From Desmodesmus armatus (lineage: Eukaryota > Chlorophyta > Chlorophyceae > Sphaeropleales > Scenedesmaceae), in the NCBI GenBank assembly GCA_007449985.2, contig VIIQ02000601.1, forward strand, positions 124,001-188,000: a stretch of 64,000 bases of DNA, given 5' to 3'. Below are positions 11,471 to 23,159 of the stretch, in pieces (position 1 is the stretch's first letter; every line of letters begins with the position of its first letter). The translations under genes were made by a program, and so were the position numbers. The notes beneath the pieces are model-generated. The model did not search any database and was not told where the DNA came from. It was given only the letters and a program-made list of their open reading frames with translations.

Positions 11471-14400
11471 ATGCTGTCACTGAGAACCGTCTATGTGGTG
11501 CTCTTTGTGTGCTTGGCTGAGCTTGTGCCTGGTGAGTCCTAGGAAGGGGAGGAACTTGGCGCTCCATGGAGCTGCAGCACACACTCCCCAGTGCAGACAC
11601 GGCCCGTACATGCTGTTGCTTGAGTGCAGCTCTGCCATATACAAGCTTGTATTGTACTTGAAGTACCATCAGAGTACAAGCACCAGCTGCCTGTGCATTT
11701 ACATGCCAGGCTAGGAAGCAAGTCGCCTCCACCTCGAACAAAACTAGTTTTGTGACCCCTGCGCCCTCTGACCCTCTGAGCCCCTCAACCCACACCCCCA
11801 CTCGACCTCTCTGACCCTCTCTGACCCACTCTCTCACCCCTGCCCCTGTCTCACCCTTTCCCCCACCCTTTGAACTCTCTCACCATACCCCCCAACCCTC
11901 ACCTTGCCTGCTTACCGCTCGCCGTCTGACCCTCTTCCCCCTCACTGACTGGCCACAGGCGGGGAGTGCCTGATACCCCTGCACAGCAGCAGCAGCAGCA
12001 GAGGTTTCAGGAGGCTGCAGCAGACCAAGCCCAGAACATATGCCACAAAAACTGCCGAGGCCAAGGAATTTGTGAGTGCCCAGTTGGATACAAGCAAGCA
12101 GCACTGGTGCTCAAGTTAGCAGGCCAGGCAGCTGATCTGCCCGCATTCAAGCAGTTGCACTGCAACCGTCAGCATGATTACTTCACAAGGACTGCCAGTT
12201 GCAGGCTTCAGGATGCGGTAGCCAGTGTTGACTGATCTGCACAGTCAGCTCATCAAGAGCAGGGCTGAGCGGAGCCCTAGTAGTGGCTGGAAAACAGCTA
12301 CACACAGCAGCTGCTATAACAGCAGTGCCACAGCGAGCAGCAGCACCATTTGCTCCCAGCTCCTGCACATCATTGGTTGCAACATGCATTACATCCAACA
12401 CTGCATGCATGTGTGTTCTTCTGCATTCACAGAGCTGGGACAAGCTGCGCCAGGCTCTGTCCACCTCCAAGGCTGCCCCGATTCGCATCAAGTGGATCTA
12501 TCGGTTGGACCAGGCCTGGCTGACCCCTGCACAGAAGGCCGCCATCCAGAACACCTACATACCCGAGACTACTGCCTTCTTCCAACATTACCTCAATGTG
12601 GGTGTGTAAGGGTGTTCATGCTGCTTGACACCCAAGCTTTGATTGCATCAATTTTATGATGATTTTTGGCCCTATAACCCCAACTCGGCCAAGTGTCTTA
12701 CACGCAGTTTGTGTGTCTGGTTGACCTTTAGGGTTGTGATCCATGATTTGGGTGTAAGGGTTCAGGATGGGGTTTTGTGAAACACCCAAAGTGCTCCGCA
12801 CATTGTGCAAAGTAGGGGGAGTGCAGAGGTGCATCTTGAAGAGCGTGTGCAAACCAACAGGCGCTATCGCAGGCACAGGTGCTGTGCTGCCAGGCACATG
12901 CGACGGCTGTTGTTGCAGGCTGCATATTGTGGCAAGAATAGTACCTGTGAAACGGATGCCCGGTGGATTGCACGCAAGAGCTTTTTCTGGTTGACAGTTT
13001 TTGGAGATGCAGCCTGCTTCAACTTGACCTGGCAGGCCGCAGTGACGCAGCCGGGCTGCCTGCTGACCCCTGCATTGGCTGTTTGTCTGCTGCATGTACT
13101 GCCAGGTGCGGGTGCCGGCCCAGAGGCCTATCAAGTTCACTTCGGCTGCCTATTGCAGATCAGACCTGGCCCAAGACAAAACCCTGTCAGGCGCAGGTAC
13201 ACATCCCAACCCTGCCCCTACATTTCACACTTGTAGTCAAGCAGCAGCCCAAGATGCTCCAGTTGCTGCCAGCAACCTGTTTGCACAGCTACATGTTGCA
13301 TTCATGACATCAGCTTGATGTGGCCCCAGCCCAAGGGCAACTTGCAGGGTGTTTTCGCACACGCTGCTGTATTCTTGCTGCGCCCACAACTTGAAGTTCG
13401 TGCAGCAAGATTTCAAGAGCACTTCCACCAGACTTCACGCCACCCGGTGGCCCATAGTATGGCCAGCCCTGCATGCACTTACCTTCTCATGTCAGACTGG
13501 GCCGTTCAGCTGAGCTGCATCCGCCCCTGGGGGCTGCTACATCTGAGTCAGGTTCGACCTACGTGACATGCTCTGTATCCCAAATTGTCTGTACTCATGT
13601 GTGCACGACGCAGGTTATCCCAACACAGACATCGTCCTGCATGTCAGGGGAGGCAACCCCAAAGACCCAAACGCCCAGAACGGTTGCGACGCCAGTACCT
13701 TTGCCTATGCAAAAGGCTGTGACTATGACCCCATTACTCTGCGCCCCACTGTGGGGCAGGTGACTATATGTCCCAACCTGTTCAGCCAGACTGAAGGGGA
13801 AACGAAGGCTACAATGCACCATGAAGTGCTCCACGCATTGGTGGGTGCTTGGTGCTTGTACGGTCCAGAAGTGTGACAGCTGTGACACAACTGTCACAGC
13901 TAATGGTGGTTAATCCCGGCAGCAACGCAGACTCCATGTTGTTTGTCACCAAGTGTCGCAGCCTGGCACTTTTCGTGAGTGGGATCAGCACTAGTAGGGG
14001 GCACAGCAGCGCATACGTGCAAAAGCGAAGAGGGTGCTATCATGCCGGTTGGGTTGATCCAAGAGGTTTCCCCATGCCGACACTGCTTGGGAGCGTTACA
14101 ACAGCGTCAGCCACCTGCTGCCTTCCCTATTACAGAGAGGGGGGCGGCTCACCTGTCCCTCGTCCGCAAGTTAGGCGCCCGCAATAATCACAAGCTGCGT
14201 GGTCTTGTGATGCACCCCGCAGGGCTTCAGCAGCGAATGGTTTGTGTTTTTTCTACAACCAGGATGGAGGCCAGCCATACTCAAGGGTTGCTGAGGAGCG
14301 CCCAGCAGGTAGCAAGGAGAAAGGATACATGACAACCCCACGCTTGACTGCCTATGCTAGGGTGAGAGGGTGGGACCGACAGGGGGGGGGGATGGGAGGG

Positions 14401-17400
14401 TGGGACGGGCAAGTGTGGGGGTGGGGCGGGCAAAAGGGAGGGTGAGGCTGGCAAATGTGGGGGTGGGGCGGGCAAAAAGGAGGGTGGGGCGGGCGAGGGT
14501 GGGATTGGGGCAGGCAAAGGGGAGGGTGGGGTGGTTCCCAAGGCTCTAGAGATCTTGAACTTGAGATCTCAGTGGGGCTGTCCCTGCCAGTAGCTCAAAA
14601 ATCAACAGTGTCCATCACATCAGATCCACCTCCACCACAGCTTTTTGCACAGTGGCCTACCAGTGGTTGTAAAGTGCTGCCAACTCACTAGTTACTTTAC
14701 TGATGGCTAGGACCAGGGTCTAAGACCACTGGTTGTGCCGAGCCAAGGGAGCCTACTGACACCTCCATTACACCTGAATACATCACACTCGTCAGCGTAA
14801 TGTTTGTGAAGTGATGGGCAGGTACTCTTACCCCAGACCATGACATCGTCACCATACTATAAGCTCAAGCGCTTTGCATGCCTGCTTCCACCGCAATTGC
14901 CACGGCAAGGGCCTGCAGCCTTTGTTTAGCCTCAGAGCAGTCGGTACACCAACAGGCACGATGTGGCTGCGTGTATGCTTGCCCTTGCAGTCTTTCTTCG
15001 GCTGCCCCAGCCTTCCTGGCGCTCCATTCGACTTAGCCGAGGGTGGAGGAGGTGCTCACTGGCCCACAGCTCTTGTGCCGGTAAGTGCTAGTTCACGCTG
15101 CCGGTGACTGAGCACTGCTTGAGGGTAACGCTGTTGTGGTGTGACTTGTGCTGGCGCATGTGTTGGGCGCCTAGAGGACATGTGCACTAGCTAGCGCAGC
15201 GCACGATGGTGGCGTACTGTAGCGCTAGCAGCCTACTACTGCTTCAGTGTCAGCCAAATGCCGAAAGAGGTGACCCTGATCAAACATGCGGCGCGAATGC
15301 GTTTGATTAAAACCCAAAAAAATGGCGTTTGATGCCTTTACAAAGACCACACAGCCCCAGCTGCAGAATACATGCGCCTGCTGTGGGACGCGTCAAATTT
15401 CTTCCCAGGTTCATACTGATCTGTCTCCCATATCCACCGCAGCAGCTCAGCATGACTCTACAGTGAATATCACATGATGAATTATGAATGAATGGTGACT
15501 TTAAATGAATGATGAATTATGAATGAATGATGACTTTAATTAAATGAATGAATTATGATTTGTGAATTTGCAATGAGTGCGTGTGCACTAAAACTCTCAG
15601 CCAGGCTATACAGCATGAGCACCTGCAGCTTGGATGGCAAAGAACAGTGGATGGATCCAATGCATACACTTTTTGCCGCCACCACATGCATATGCTGCTG
15701 TGTGTACCTGGATACCTGCTGCCCTGCAGCGTGACTTGATGGTTGGCGGCCCAATCGAATCTGGGCAGGGCAGCAAGATGACAATGTTTACACTGCTCCT
15801 GTTGGAGGACAGCGGCTGGTGAGTGCAGCGCCGGTAATGTGACGGCAGAGGGCACACTATGCCGCAGCCGCACAAGCCTGTGGGGTTCAGGCCCGCACAG
15901 CACGGCATAGCACAGCACAGCGCTGGCAGGGCAGCACAGCTGAGTGCTGAAGCACCTCAGCAGCTTACTCTCCCTCTACCGTAACTTCCAGCCTTGTGCA
16001 GCCACAAACATCACGTGTGACCTATTACGCGCCGTCCTCTTGTGTCGCTGCTTGTGTCACTGCTGCTTGTGTCGCTGCTGCATAGGTACGTCACGAATCA
16101 GGCAGCAGCAGAGGAGTTGGAGGTTGGCAGGGGCCTGGGGTGCAGCTTTGCAACGGGTCAGTGTGACAAGTTCCTCAAGGAAGTCCCAAAGAACAACAAC
16201 TTCTGTCCTGCATCATGGAACGATGGTGAGCCTTCGGTGATGCATGTAGTGGTGTCATGACAGTAGTACTAGCAGTACTAGTGTCTCGGTGCTGCAGCCC
16301 CTTCTGGTGGCTTCCACCACTGCAACGGCAGTGGCAGTTGCAGCTCAGTATGACACCACAACATGGGATGATGGCGAGTTTTTGGAAAGTGCAGCTTAAT
16401 ACCCCGGGGTGGAGAACTCACGCACGGCAGCTGTAACAGCAGTTGCAGCTGTCAGTATGATACTCAGTATGTATCAGCCATTGCAGTCGCGACTGCAATA
16501 CCGCTCTTGCTAAGAGGTGTTGAAAAACGTTGCAAGCTGCCTTCAGGTTGGTGCCTTGAGAGGCTGGGGCAGCTGCAGCAGCAAGCACACCTACGATCTC
16601 TGTCCAGCATGGATGCGCGGGTTCAGGGCCCATGAATCATTTCCTCAGCTAGCCTCCAGCAGCAACACGAAGCACAGCCACCTCCTGCAATCGGATGTTA
16701 CAGCTCTTGAGACCAGACTCAGTCGGTCTCATCTTGTGTCGTCAATCAGTTACATCAACAACCACTTACATCGACCTACCTTACTCACGCTGGTTTTGTC
16801 CCCCAGGAAGCGTGCAGTCTTTAGTGAGCAGGTCACTATAAAACCACAATCATCACAGACGTTGTTTGCTTTGTTGTCTGTGTGTGCCCTGCAGCCACCG
16901 TATGCACACCCGACTTCCGTGGCATTGGCTGGTGTGAGTATGGAGCCTCAGGGTGCCTGATCCCATCATACAGGAAGAGCGCCACGGAAATCCTACAGTG
17001 CACTAAACCCTACAGTAAGTGCGAGCGGGGCGAGGCTGGGTGCAGGCAGACTTGCACTTTTCAGGATCATCAGCTGGCAGCTTTGCGTTGGCAGGCCTTG
17101 CAGCAGCGAGGGTTGGGGTTTAGGGTTTATGGCTTGTGTCAAGCCAGCAGTTCGCTTACCCAGGCCTTTGTTACAAGCTTTGTGGCCACTGGCCTCCTTG
17201 CTGAACCAAACCTTGAAGGCACTAGCTAGAATGAATGCAGTGCCAGGATGTACCTTGGCTGTGTTTCAAGGCTAGCGCTTGAAGGGATCAGCACCACACA
17301 ACCTACAGTATCCTCGTCCCTGGTTGCTGACGCTGCGCCTCCATCCTTTTTGCAAAATAGTCCCAATGTAAGTTGTTTCCCAACTGCTATCTGTTCTGCA

Positions 17401-18158
17401 CATGTTGCAGCTTTTCAGACTGCTGAGGATAAGGCTTACTTGGCAACCATCCAGAAGCTAGGGGGAGTGCTGGGCCCCACCTCCCGCTGCGTGGTGGCAG
17501 ACGCAGACTCTGGGGACAAAGCTGTGCCCTGCTCAAAGGATGGCAAGACCTGCACCCCCAGCACCCGCAGAGCGCTGTGTGTGGAGACCAAGTGCAATGC
17601 TCAGGGCCAGGTGGTGCTTGCGTTCAAGGGACAGAAGGAGGTTGTCTGCCAGAGGAGGGGTAAGCAGGGGCTCACCGGTGTTGCAGCCGCAGCGGTGACT
17701 GCAACCGCATTGAGTGATGCACTGCCCCCAGCAAACCAGCCCAGCTGTGTAGGGCAAATTTGGCTTGTTGGTTGCTGCCTGCTGTTCGCAGCCTGCACAG
17801 TTGCGCAGTAGCAGAGATAACAAGCCCTGTGGTGCGGCGCACCACGCTAGCCTGGCGTTTGCCTGTAGCTGCTGTGCATTGCCGCAACCATCATGATGAT
17901 AATCGCTCGCATTGTGGCTGTACGTGACACACCGTGATGGCCGCGATGGCTTTCGTTATTGCAGGGGGTACTATTGACCTGGCCAAAGAGCTCCCCGGCC
18001 TCTTCTCCACTGGGACTGTCTACTGCCCCCTGCCTGAGACCGTGTGCCCTACGCTGTCATGCGGGGCAAGCGGCTGCGGGCCGAATGCAGATTGCTGGAG
18101 GGGCAGCTGCAAGTGCCACATGGGTTTTGCAGGTGTGTTGGGCTGCACTGCAGAGTAA
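11471..18158 (+). CDS. Secreted leishmanolysin-like metalloprotease (peptidase family M8) with C-terminal EGF-like module
   Basis: Zinc endopeptidase of the M8 type, predicted extracellular (related algal enzymes act on cell wall or matrix). Twelve exons: 11471-11531, 11959-12071, 12433-12597, 13106-13196, 13614-13840, 14223-14361, 14991-15080, 15730-15818, 16086-16225, 16895-17014, 17411-17659 and 17965-18158; about 558 residues. Exon 1 is a signal peptide (hydrophobic TVYVVLFVCLAEL). Family landmarks: APIRIKWIY, LTPAQKAAIQNTYIP, the zinc motif HEVLH in MHHEVLHALGFS, FFGCPSLPGAP, GAHW (candidate third zinc-ligand region), LLLLEDSGW, and GRGLGC. The C terminus is Cys-rich (GCGPNADCWRGSCKCHMGF), an EGF-like module, ending in a stop at 18156-18158. 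Exon phases all close except exon 6, which is one base too long (139, expected 138). The excess falls in the T run at 14247-14252, between EWFVFF and YNQDGG. Confidence 0.92.
11745..11930. repeat. Pyrimidine-rich CTCTGACCC-type minisatellite
   Basis: Imperfect short tandem units of the form CTCTGACCC / CTCTCACCC fill most of intron 1 of the protease gene, giving the plus strand a C/T bias. Confidence 0.8.
14362..14540. repeat. G-rich minisatellite in protease intron 6
   Basis: Directly after the exon 6 donor, imperfect ~17- and ~36-base units based on GTGGGGCGGGCAAA(A)GGGAGG run for about 170 bases with many GGG and GGGG tracts on the coding strand. Strong potential for G-quadruplex formation in DNA or pre-mRNA. 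Confidence 0.85.
15474..15565. repeat. AT-rich GAATGAATG tandem repeat
   Basis: About two and a half imperfect copies of a ~50-base unit built on ATGAATTATGAATGAATG, in protease intron 7. Its A+T content is far above its surroundings. Confidence 0.8.
17112..17134 (+). repeat. Short interstitial telomere-type repeat
   Basis: GGTTTAGGGTTTA within protease intron 10, about two units of the TTTAGGG type. Confidence 0.65.
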
Positions 18159-18339
18159 ACGGGCACACACCAGCAATTGCATTGCAGTCACAGGGGCAAG
18201 GCTGGTGGGCCGGCCATGCTGGGCCATGTGGGTTGCACTTTTGAAACTGGTCCGTAGGCTCACGACTGCTGCTTTATCTGCATTGCCCGTGCGCCCTGCA
18301 GGCTCCTCATGCAAACCGCTATGGGCCAAGCCCGCGGTC

Positions 18340-18560
18340 GCCACCGAGTCCGGCTGACCTAGCCCGACACGGCTGACCGCGCCGTGACGTTGGCAAAGAA
18401 TTGCGTGCGATTTTTCGAACCCAGCGGCGATAATCTGATTGTCAAACTCAAGGCGAATGGTGTGTTGCGGACGGTTTTTGTTGGTGGCGACTGCCCGCGA
18501 ATGCCGAGAGGCGAGAGCGACACAGCCGGAATAGCTGTACAACTGTTTCGAGCATTCAGC
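18340..18560. other. CpG-rich island of unlike composition between convergent genes
   Basis: Just after the protease stop, ~220 bases have many CG dinucleotides and no CAG/CTG or CA runs, unlike the sequence on both sides. A plus-strand open frame from 18384 (about 106 codons, starting MTLAKNCVRFFEPSGDN) crosses it, as does a Cys-containing minus-strand frame. I recognise neither. Confidence 0.4.
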
Positions 18561-18899
18561 ACACATCTCTCCCGGTTGATTGTACATACCATCTCGTACA
18601 CCATGGCACAGGATTTGCACACAAAGTTCCCAGCACAGACTGGAAACATTGACAGCGTGATCAGCCCATGTGCTGATGTTTGTTGTGTGGCTACAAACCA
18701 GTGACACCAGCAGTGGCACGGCACGCAGCTGCAGTTGAGGGCTGGAGCATTGTGGTTCATCTGGTACAGCTGTGACATATGCGAGTATGTTTGGCTTGCA
18801 GCCACACTGTGTTTTTCGTGGATTGTGGAGCGGCGAAGAGGTGACATGCACCAAAGCCTTCAAGGCTTTGGTGCTTGCAAGTTGCAAGCACATGCCATG

Positions 18900-21800
18900 G
18901 GGATCAATGTGAGGTTGAGCTCTATACAGTATACAGAGTCAGGTTTAGCCGCATGTTGTTATGTTGTGCTGTACGGTGCACGACAGCATGCTGATCTTCC
19001 AGAAGGCCCCAGGACCCAAACTTTAGTCATGCCATTGTATGCCACGCATGATGTACATATCCTGGATGTTGCAATACAGCCAGTACAGTGAATGCTGCAA
19101 CAGCACCGTGACCACTTGGATGTTACAGAAAGGACCACTTGCTATAAAGACACTGATCTCTTCTGCCTCCTTCGACTGACCCTGGCGCTGTGATGTGGCA
19201 AACTGCAGCCAGAGCTTGAGGAGGCAAATCACTGATATGCCCATGGCATGTGCCACTTGTGCAACGACGTTCGCAAGCGCAGCTGTTTTTTGAGCATGCT
19301 GGGTGGTGCTCCTCGTTTTGTTGTAACCGTATGTCAAGTGCCCTGTAGAAAAGCCTGCAGGGACGCATGCCATGCACAGTGTGTGTTGTATGAACACCGG
19401 ACAGCCATGTCATGGTTGTCGGCCAACAACAACACACCTGGCCAAGCGGCTTTGGTGCTTTTGTGTCGGCGGTTGATCAGGCAAAGATCACAGAAATAAC
19501 CTGGCTTGAATCAGGTAGTAGACACAGGCGGCTGACGCAACTCAACGGGAGGCACTGCACTGCAGCTCACCTCACATACACTTGCAAGAGAGATCGCACA
19601 CTTGCAAGAGAGATCGCACCCTGCCCTGTTCCCTGCCCTTCGCACCGAGCACTGAGCAGCACAAGGATTCTCTCTTATCCTCGCCGCTTGCCCAAAGGAA
19701 TAGCCAAGCTCAAGCACAAATGTACCCCCTCACGAGGCGTCAAGGACGCCTCAATGCACTGGACTATGCTTCGCCAAGTCAATTTGCAGCCCTAAGCACA
19801 ACAGCCGTCCTTGCCACCACTAAGCCACAAGAACCTGTAGCGTTGGCAATCAGGCGTTCGATGGTCAGCTGCTCTTGCACAAAGCCACTGCCAAGGTGGC
19901 CCTGCCACAAGCCAAGCACAACCACCTGGAGTGTGTATGACGTGGCGCCATTGGTACAGCAACATCAGCACTGCTATGGTGGATCCGTCAACACAAGCAA
20001 ACAAATCCACTGCGATCTTGCACAGACAACATGCATTCTCGGCAACATTCATACTCGAGGTGGCTGGCAGCAAATGATGCACAGACAGGTGACCAGCAAC
20101 AGCAGGAGCAGCAGTATATAAGCCTTGCATACATAGAGCGGGCCCGGCTACGGTGACCGTCGGCCTGAGGGTGCAGCCCAATGCTGCTGTGACTGCAAAG
20201 GCTGGTGTGGTGCTCAAACCACGACTTCCGCAGCGCAACAACCAGCACTAAAAACAGGGTGCAACCCTGAGTGTTGCTGGCAGCAGCATCAACAGTACCT
20301 GAAAAAGAGCCCGGTGGGCAGTTGCGGCCGAAATCCACAAACTCAGCAGTCATGGCAGTCGTTCAATCAGGGATAACAACGTTGATGAATCTTGCAGCAG
20401 CAACCCCCATTCGACGTCTGTCTGGGTCCAAACCAGTTCCAGCTTCAGACAGGTCTCCAACGACACAACAACAGCCAGGCACACAAAGGGCATACGAAGC
20501 AGCAGCGCTGAAACGGGCGTTGCGCCTGAACTTACCGACCTGCTGAACAATGAATGGCAGGCAAGGTTGAGAACGTTGCGTGCGTAGACCAGTGGGTGCC
20601 ACCCTTCGTGTGGCCTTGCACTGCACGGCCCAGGCCTACAAGCTAGCCATGGCTTGTTCACATGCTTGGGTGAGAGCGCCCCCACGCTGGAAGTCACAGA
20701 CAGGGTTGCGCATGGCGTCGGGTTCAAGAACCCAACACAGCAGACAGGGTTTGCGCATGGCGCTGGGTTCAAAAAACCAAAAACTAACACAGCAGACAGG
20801 GTTGCGCATGGCGCTGGGTTCGAGAAGACAACACAGCAGACAGGGTTGCGCATGGCGCTGGGGCGAACACAGCACAGGGTTTTGCATGGCGCTGGGTTCA
20901 AGAAGCCAACACAGCAAATGGCAGCATACTTCCAAGTTCAGCCCTGCACGGCAGCTACCAACACCAACAACTTCCGGATGCCACACTGGCAATGAAACAT
21001 TGCTATGCTGTTGTGCAGCACAGTATGTTTGGCCTCAGCGAGTTCAACACGAGTTGTAATTAGCCCACATGTGGGGGCCAGCCATTGCAAGAGACCATAG
21101 CAGGCATGCCACCCAGTCCTGCTGAAAACACCAAATACGTTTTCTGTTGCAACAGTGCGCCAGGTTTGCTGCATGGGCCCCCAAGAAAAACTGGTACTAG
21201 CTGAGGCATGGCCTCACTTGATCCCGAAAGGAACCAGTGCAACGCAATGAACCTGACACCAAACCCAATCAAAAACAGGAGCACCTGGGCGGCTTGCAGG
21301 ATTCCTGTGATAGATCGGTACATAGGCGCGATCGAAACCAACATGTGCTGCACCGCATGGCATGCAGGAATACCGCAGGGCATGGAACATTGGCTGCATG
21401 TCCAAGTTGACTGCGGTGGTTGGAAGCGCAGATGCAAGTGCTGCTGCATCACGATGCAACTGTACATGTGGTGGTGTTTCCTCACCGCTGGATATGTACT
21501 CCGGCAAATTCGACAAATGTCAAAGCGGAAGGGTGAAGGGCAAACCACCTAAACCCCGTCACCGCTGTTGAGCCGCTACAAGGGTGGCCGGACATCAACA
21601 GCAACAGATATTGCACCACCCAGCAAACGTATCTGCTTGCACACATCTGCCAAACAGCATTTACCCCCTCCCGCTCATTGTGCCACTGAGGTAGGGATCT
21701 TAGGTGGCAAAACCCTGACAATCTGGCAGAACCGCAAAAACAGTTGCCAATTTGAAGCAAACTGGAACCAGACAGCGGACATTTACCCAAGTCGCCACAT

Positions 21801-23149
21801 GACCTCCCTTAGCCAGCCACACTGTGGCCACCCCAAGCATATCTTGTGCCCTTGGCGGCGGGGGAACAGATCACAAACAGGAGGCATCCCTGACTGTATG
21901 TGCAGTGCAGCAGTCAGAGCGCCAAGTCTGAATCTGCAGAATTGTGTGCGAACCAAACCCAACATACTAAGATACTGATGTGCGCAGCCATATCTGCGTT
22001 CAGACTCTTAGGCAGCGCTGCCGCACACAAGTACCAGCAATTGCAGCGTCGTCTGAACAGTAGCGTCACCCAAACAATGTAAACAAAACAAACGAACCCA
22101 CCTTCTCTGAGAGAAGCACCAGCACAAGGTAATCTGCAGCACACCGTCCAAGCTTTAGTTCCATTGTTGCACCTTCCTGGTAGTGCATCAGTGCGGCAGG
22201 GCCCTAGGGTTTCTTGCAGGGCGCCCACAAATAGTGGTACTGATATTTAACTTCTCAGGAAGGGACTGAAGCCTTTCCGCCACTGCAGACAAACGCAGTG
22301 CATAACAACAACAGGAATGAAGGCCTGGATCAGACTGCTGGCAAAGGCAGTCAAGACATGTATGCACGGTATGCACGAGCACCACAAAGCCTCAACCACC
22401 CACCATGTGCACACAACTGGTTGCGCTTGCAGGCATCTAAGCAGCAACCTGTCGCACCAACGGCTTAGTTGAGTTGAGGCACACCACGCCCGCAAAGTGC
22501 TGACTCGCTAGGTTGGCGGGCCTGATCGGCAAGCAGAGGGCATCAATAATATCAACAAAGGAAGGCAAATAGCATGTGAGCATAGGTGGGGCATCAGGCC
22601 CCGTCGGACGCGCCGTCAACAGAATCTTGGCACGAAAACCAGACCACTGACAGCCACTGTATTCAGCGCATCAAAGCAGCACAACACGCATACAACCCTA
22701 TGTTGGACTTGCATAACCACTTCAATTCATGTGCAGCATCTGCAAGACAATGCAGCTTGCAAGCCCAGCATACGTTGCACCAGGGAGCAACAAGGCAAAC
22801 CACTCCTGATGAGGTTGCTGAAACTGCCAGCATGTGTGCAGCAGTAAAGCACATGTACAGCCCTGCTGACAAGGACACACCTGCAATCTTAGATAATGGT
22901 GGAACATCAAGTCAAAAAGCGGGGTAATGTTGCATACGTATACGTGCAAGGACAAGACAAGCTGAGAAGCAAACTGCGTCACGATCCCTGCAATGGAAGT
23001 CCACTGACCTATGAGTGCACGGCGCACTCATAACAAGAACAAGGCAGCTTGGCTGTCCTTAGCTGCTCATAGATGGAATTTGACCCCTAGGGTGCCAGAC
23101 AAATCAAGACAGTCATAGATGGGGTGTGACCCCTAGGGCGCCGGACAAA
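18900..23149 (-). CDS. Possible 3' continuation of the large repeat gene (membrane segments), exons unresolved
   Basis: Minus-strand stretches with coding character lie downstream of the repeat exons. A hydrophobic stretch at about 21420-21250 reads SITGILQAAQVLLFLIGFGVRF. A Cys-containing stretch at about 20340-20270 reads FGRNCPPGSFSGT, like the GCC2/GCC3 ephrin-receptor-like motif CPPGSFS. A helical stretch at about 19290-19040 contains SVICLLKLWLQF and LLQHSLYWLYCN. Together these would suit a membrane-anchored C-terminal half of the protein encoded at 23150-31842, ending before the convergent protease gene. I could not connect them with consistent splice phases, so this could also be a second gene or non-coding. 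Confidence 0.3.
20699..20926. repeat. Minisatellite, about 5 units of ~45 bp
   Basis: Imperfect tandem units with the shared core GTTGCGCATGGCGCTGGGTT followed by an ACACAGCAGACAGG part. Unit lengths vary from about 35 to 55 bases. It lies in the presumed intronic or flanking DNA on the 3' side of the large minus-strand gene. Confidence 0.9.
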
Positions 23150-23159
23150 TCAAGGCAGG
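23068..23159. repeat. 46-bp direct tandem duplication
   Basis: Two adjacent 46-base copies (23068-23113 and 23114-23159) that share TTTGACCCCTAGGG/GTGTGACCCCTAGGG and GACAAATCAAG. The second copy contains the end of the open frame of the last recognised exon of the repeat protein, so the duplication straddles a coding edge. Confidence 0.85.

Noticed and set aside
12920..12960. Exon-like AAYCGKNSTC in protease intron 3 as an alternative exon or boundary copy
   Set aside because: It resembles AAYCRSDL of exon 4 only over about eight residues and the DNA match is weak; not convincing as a duplication.
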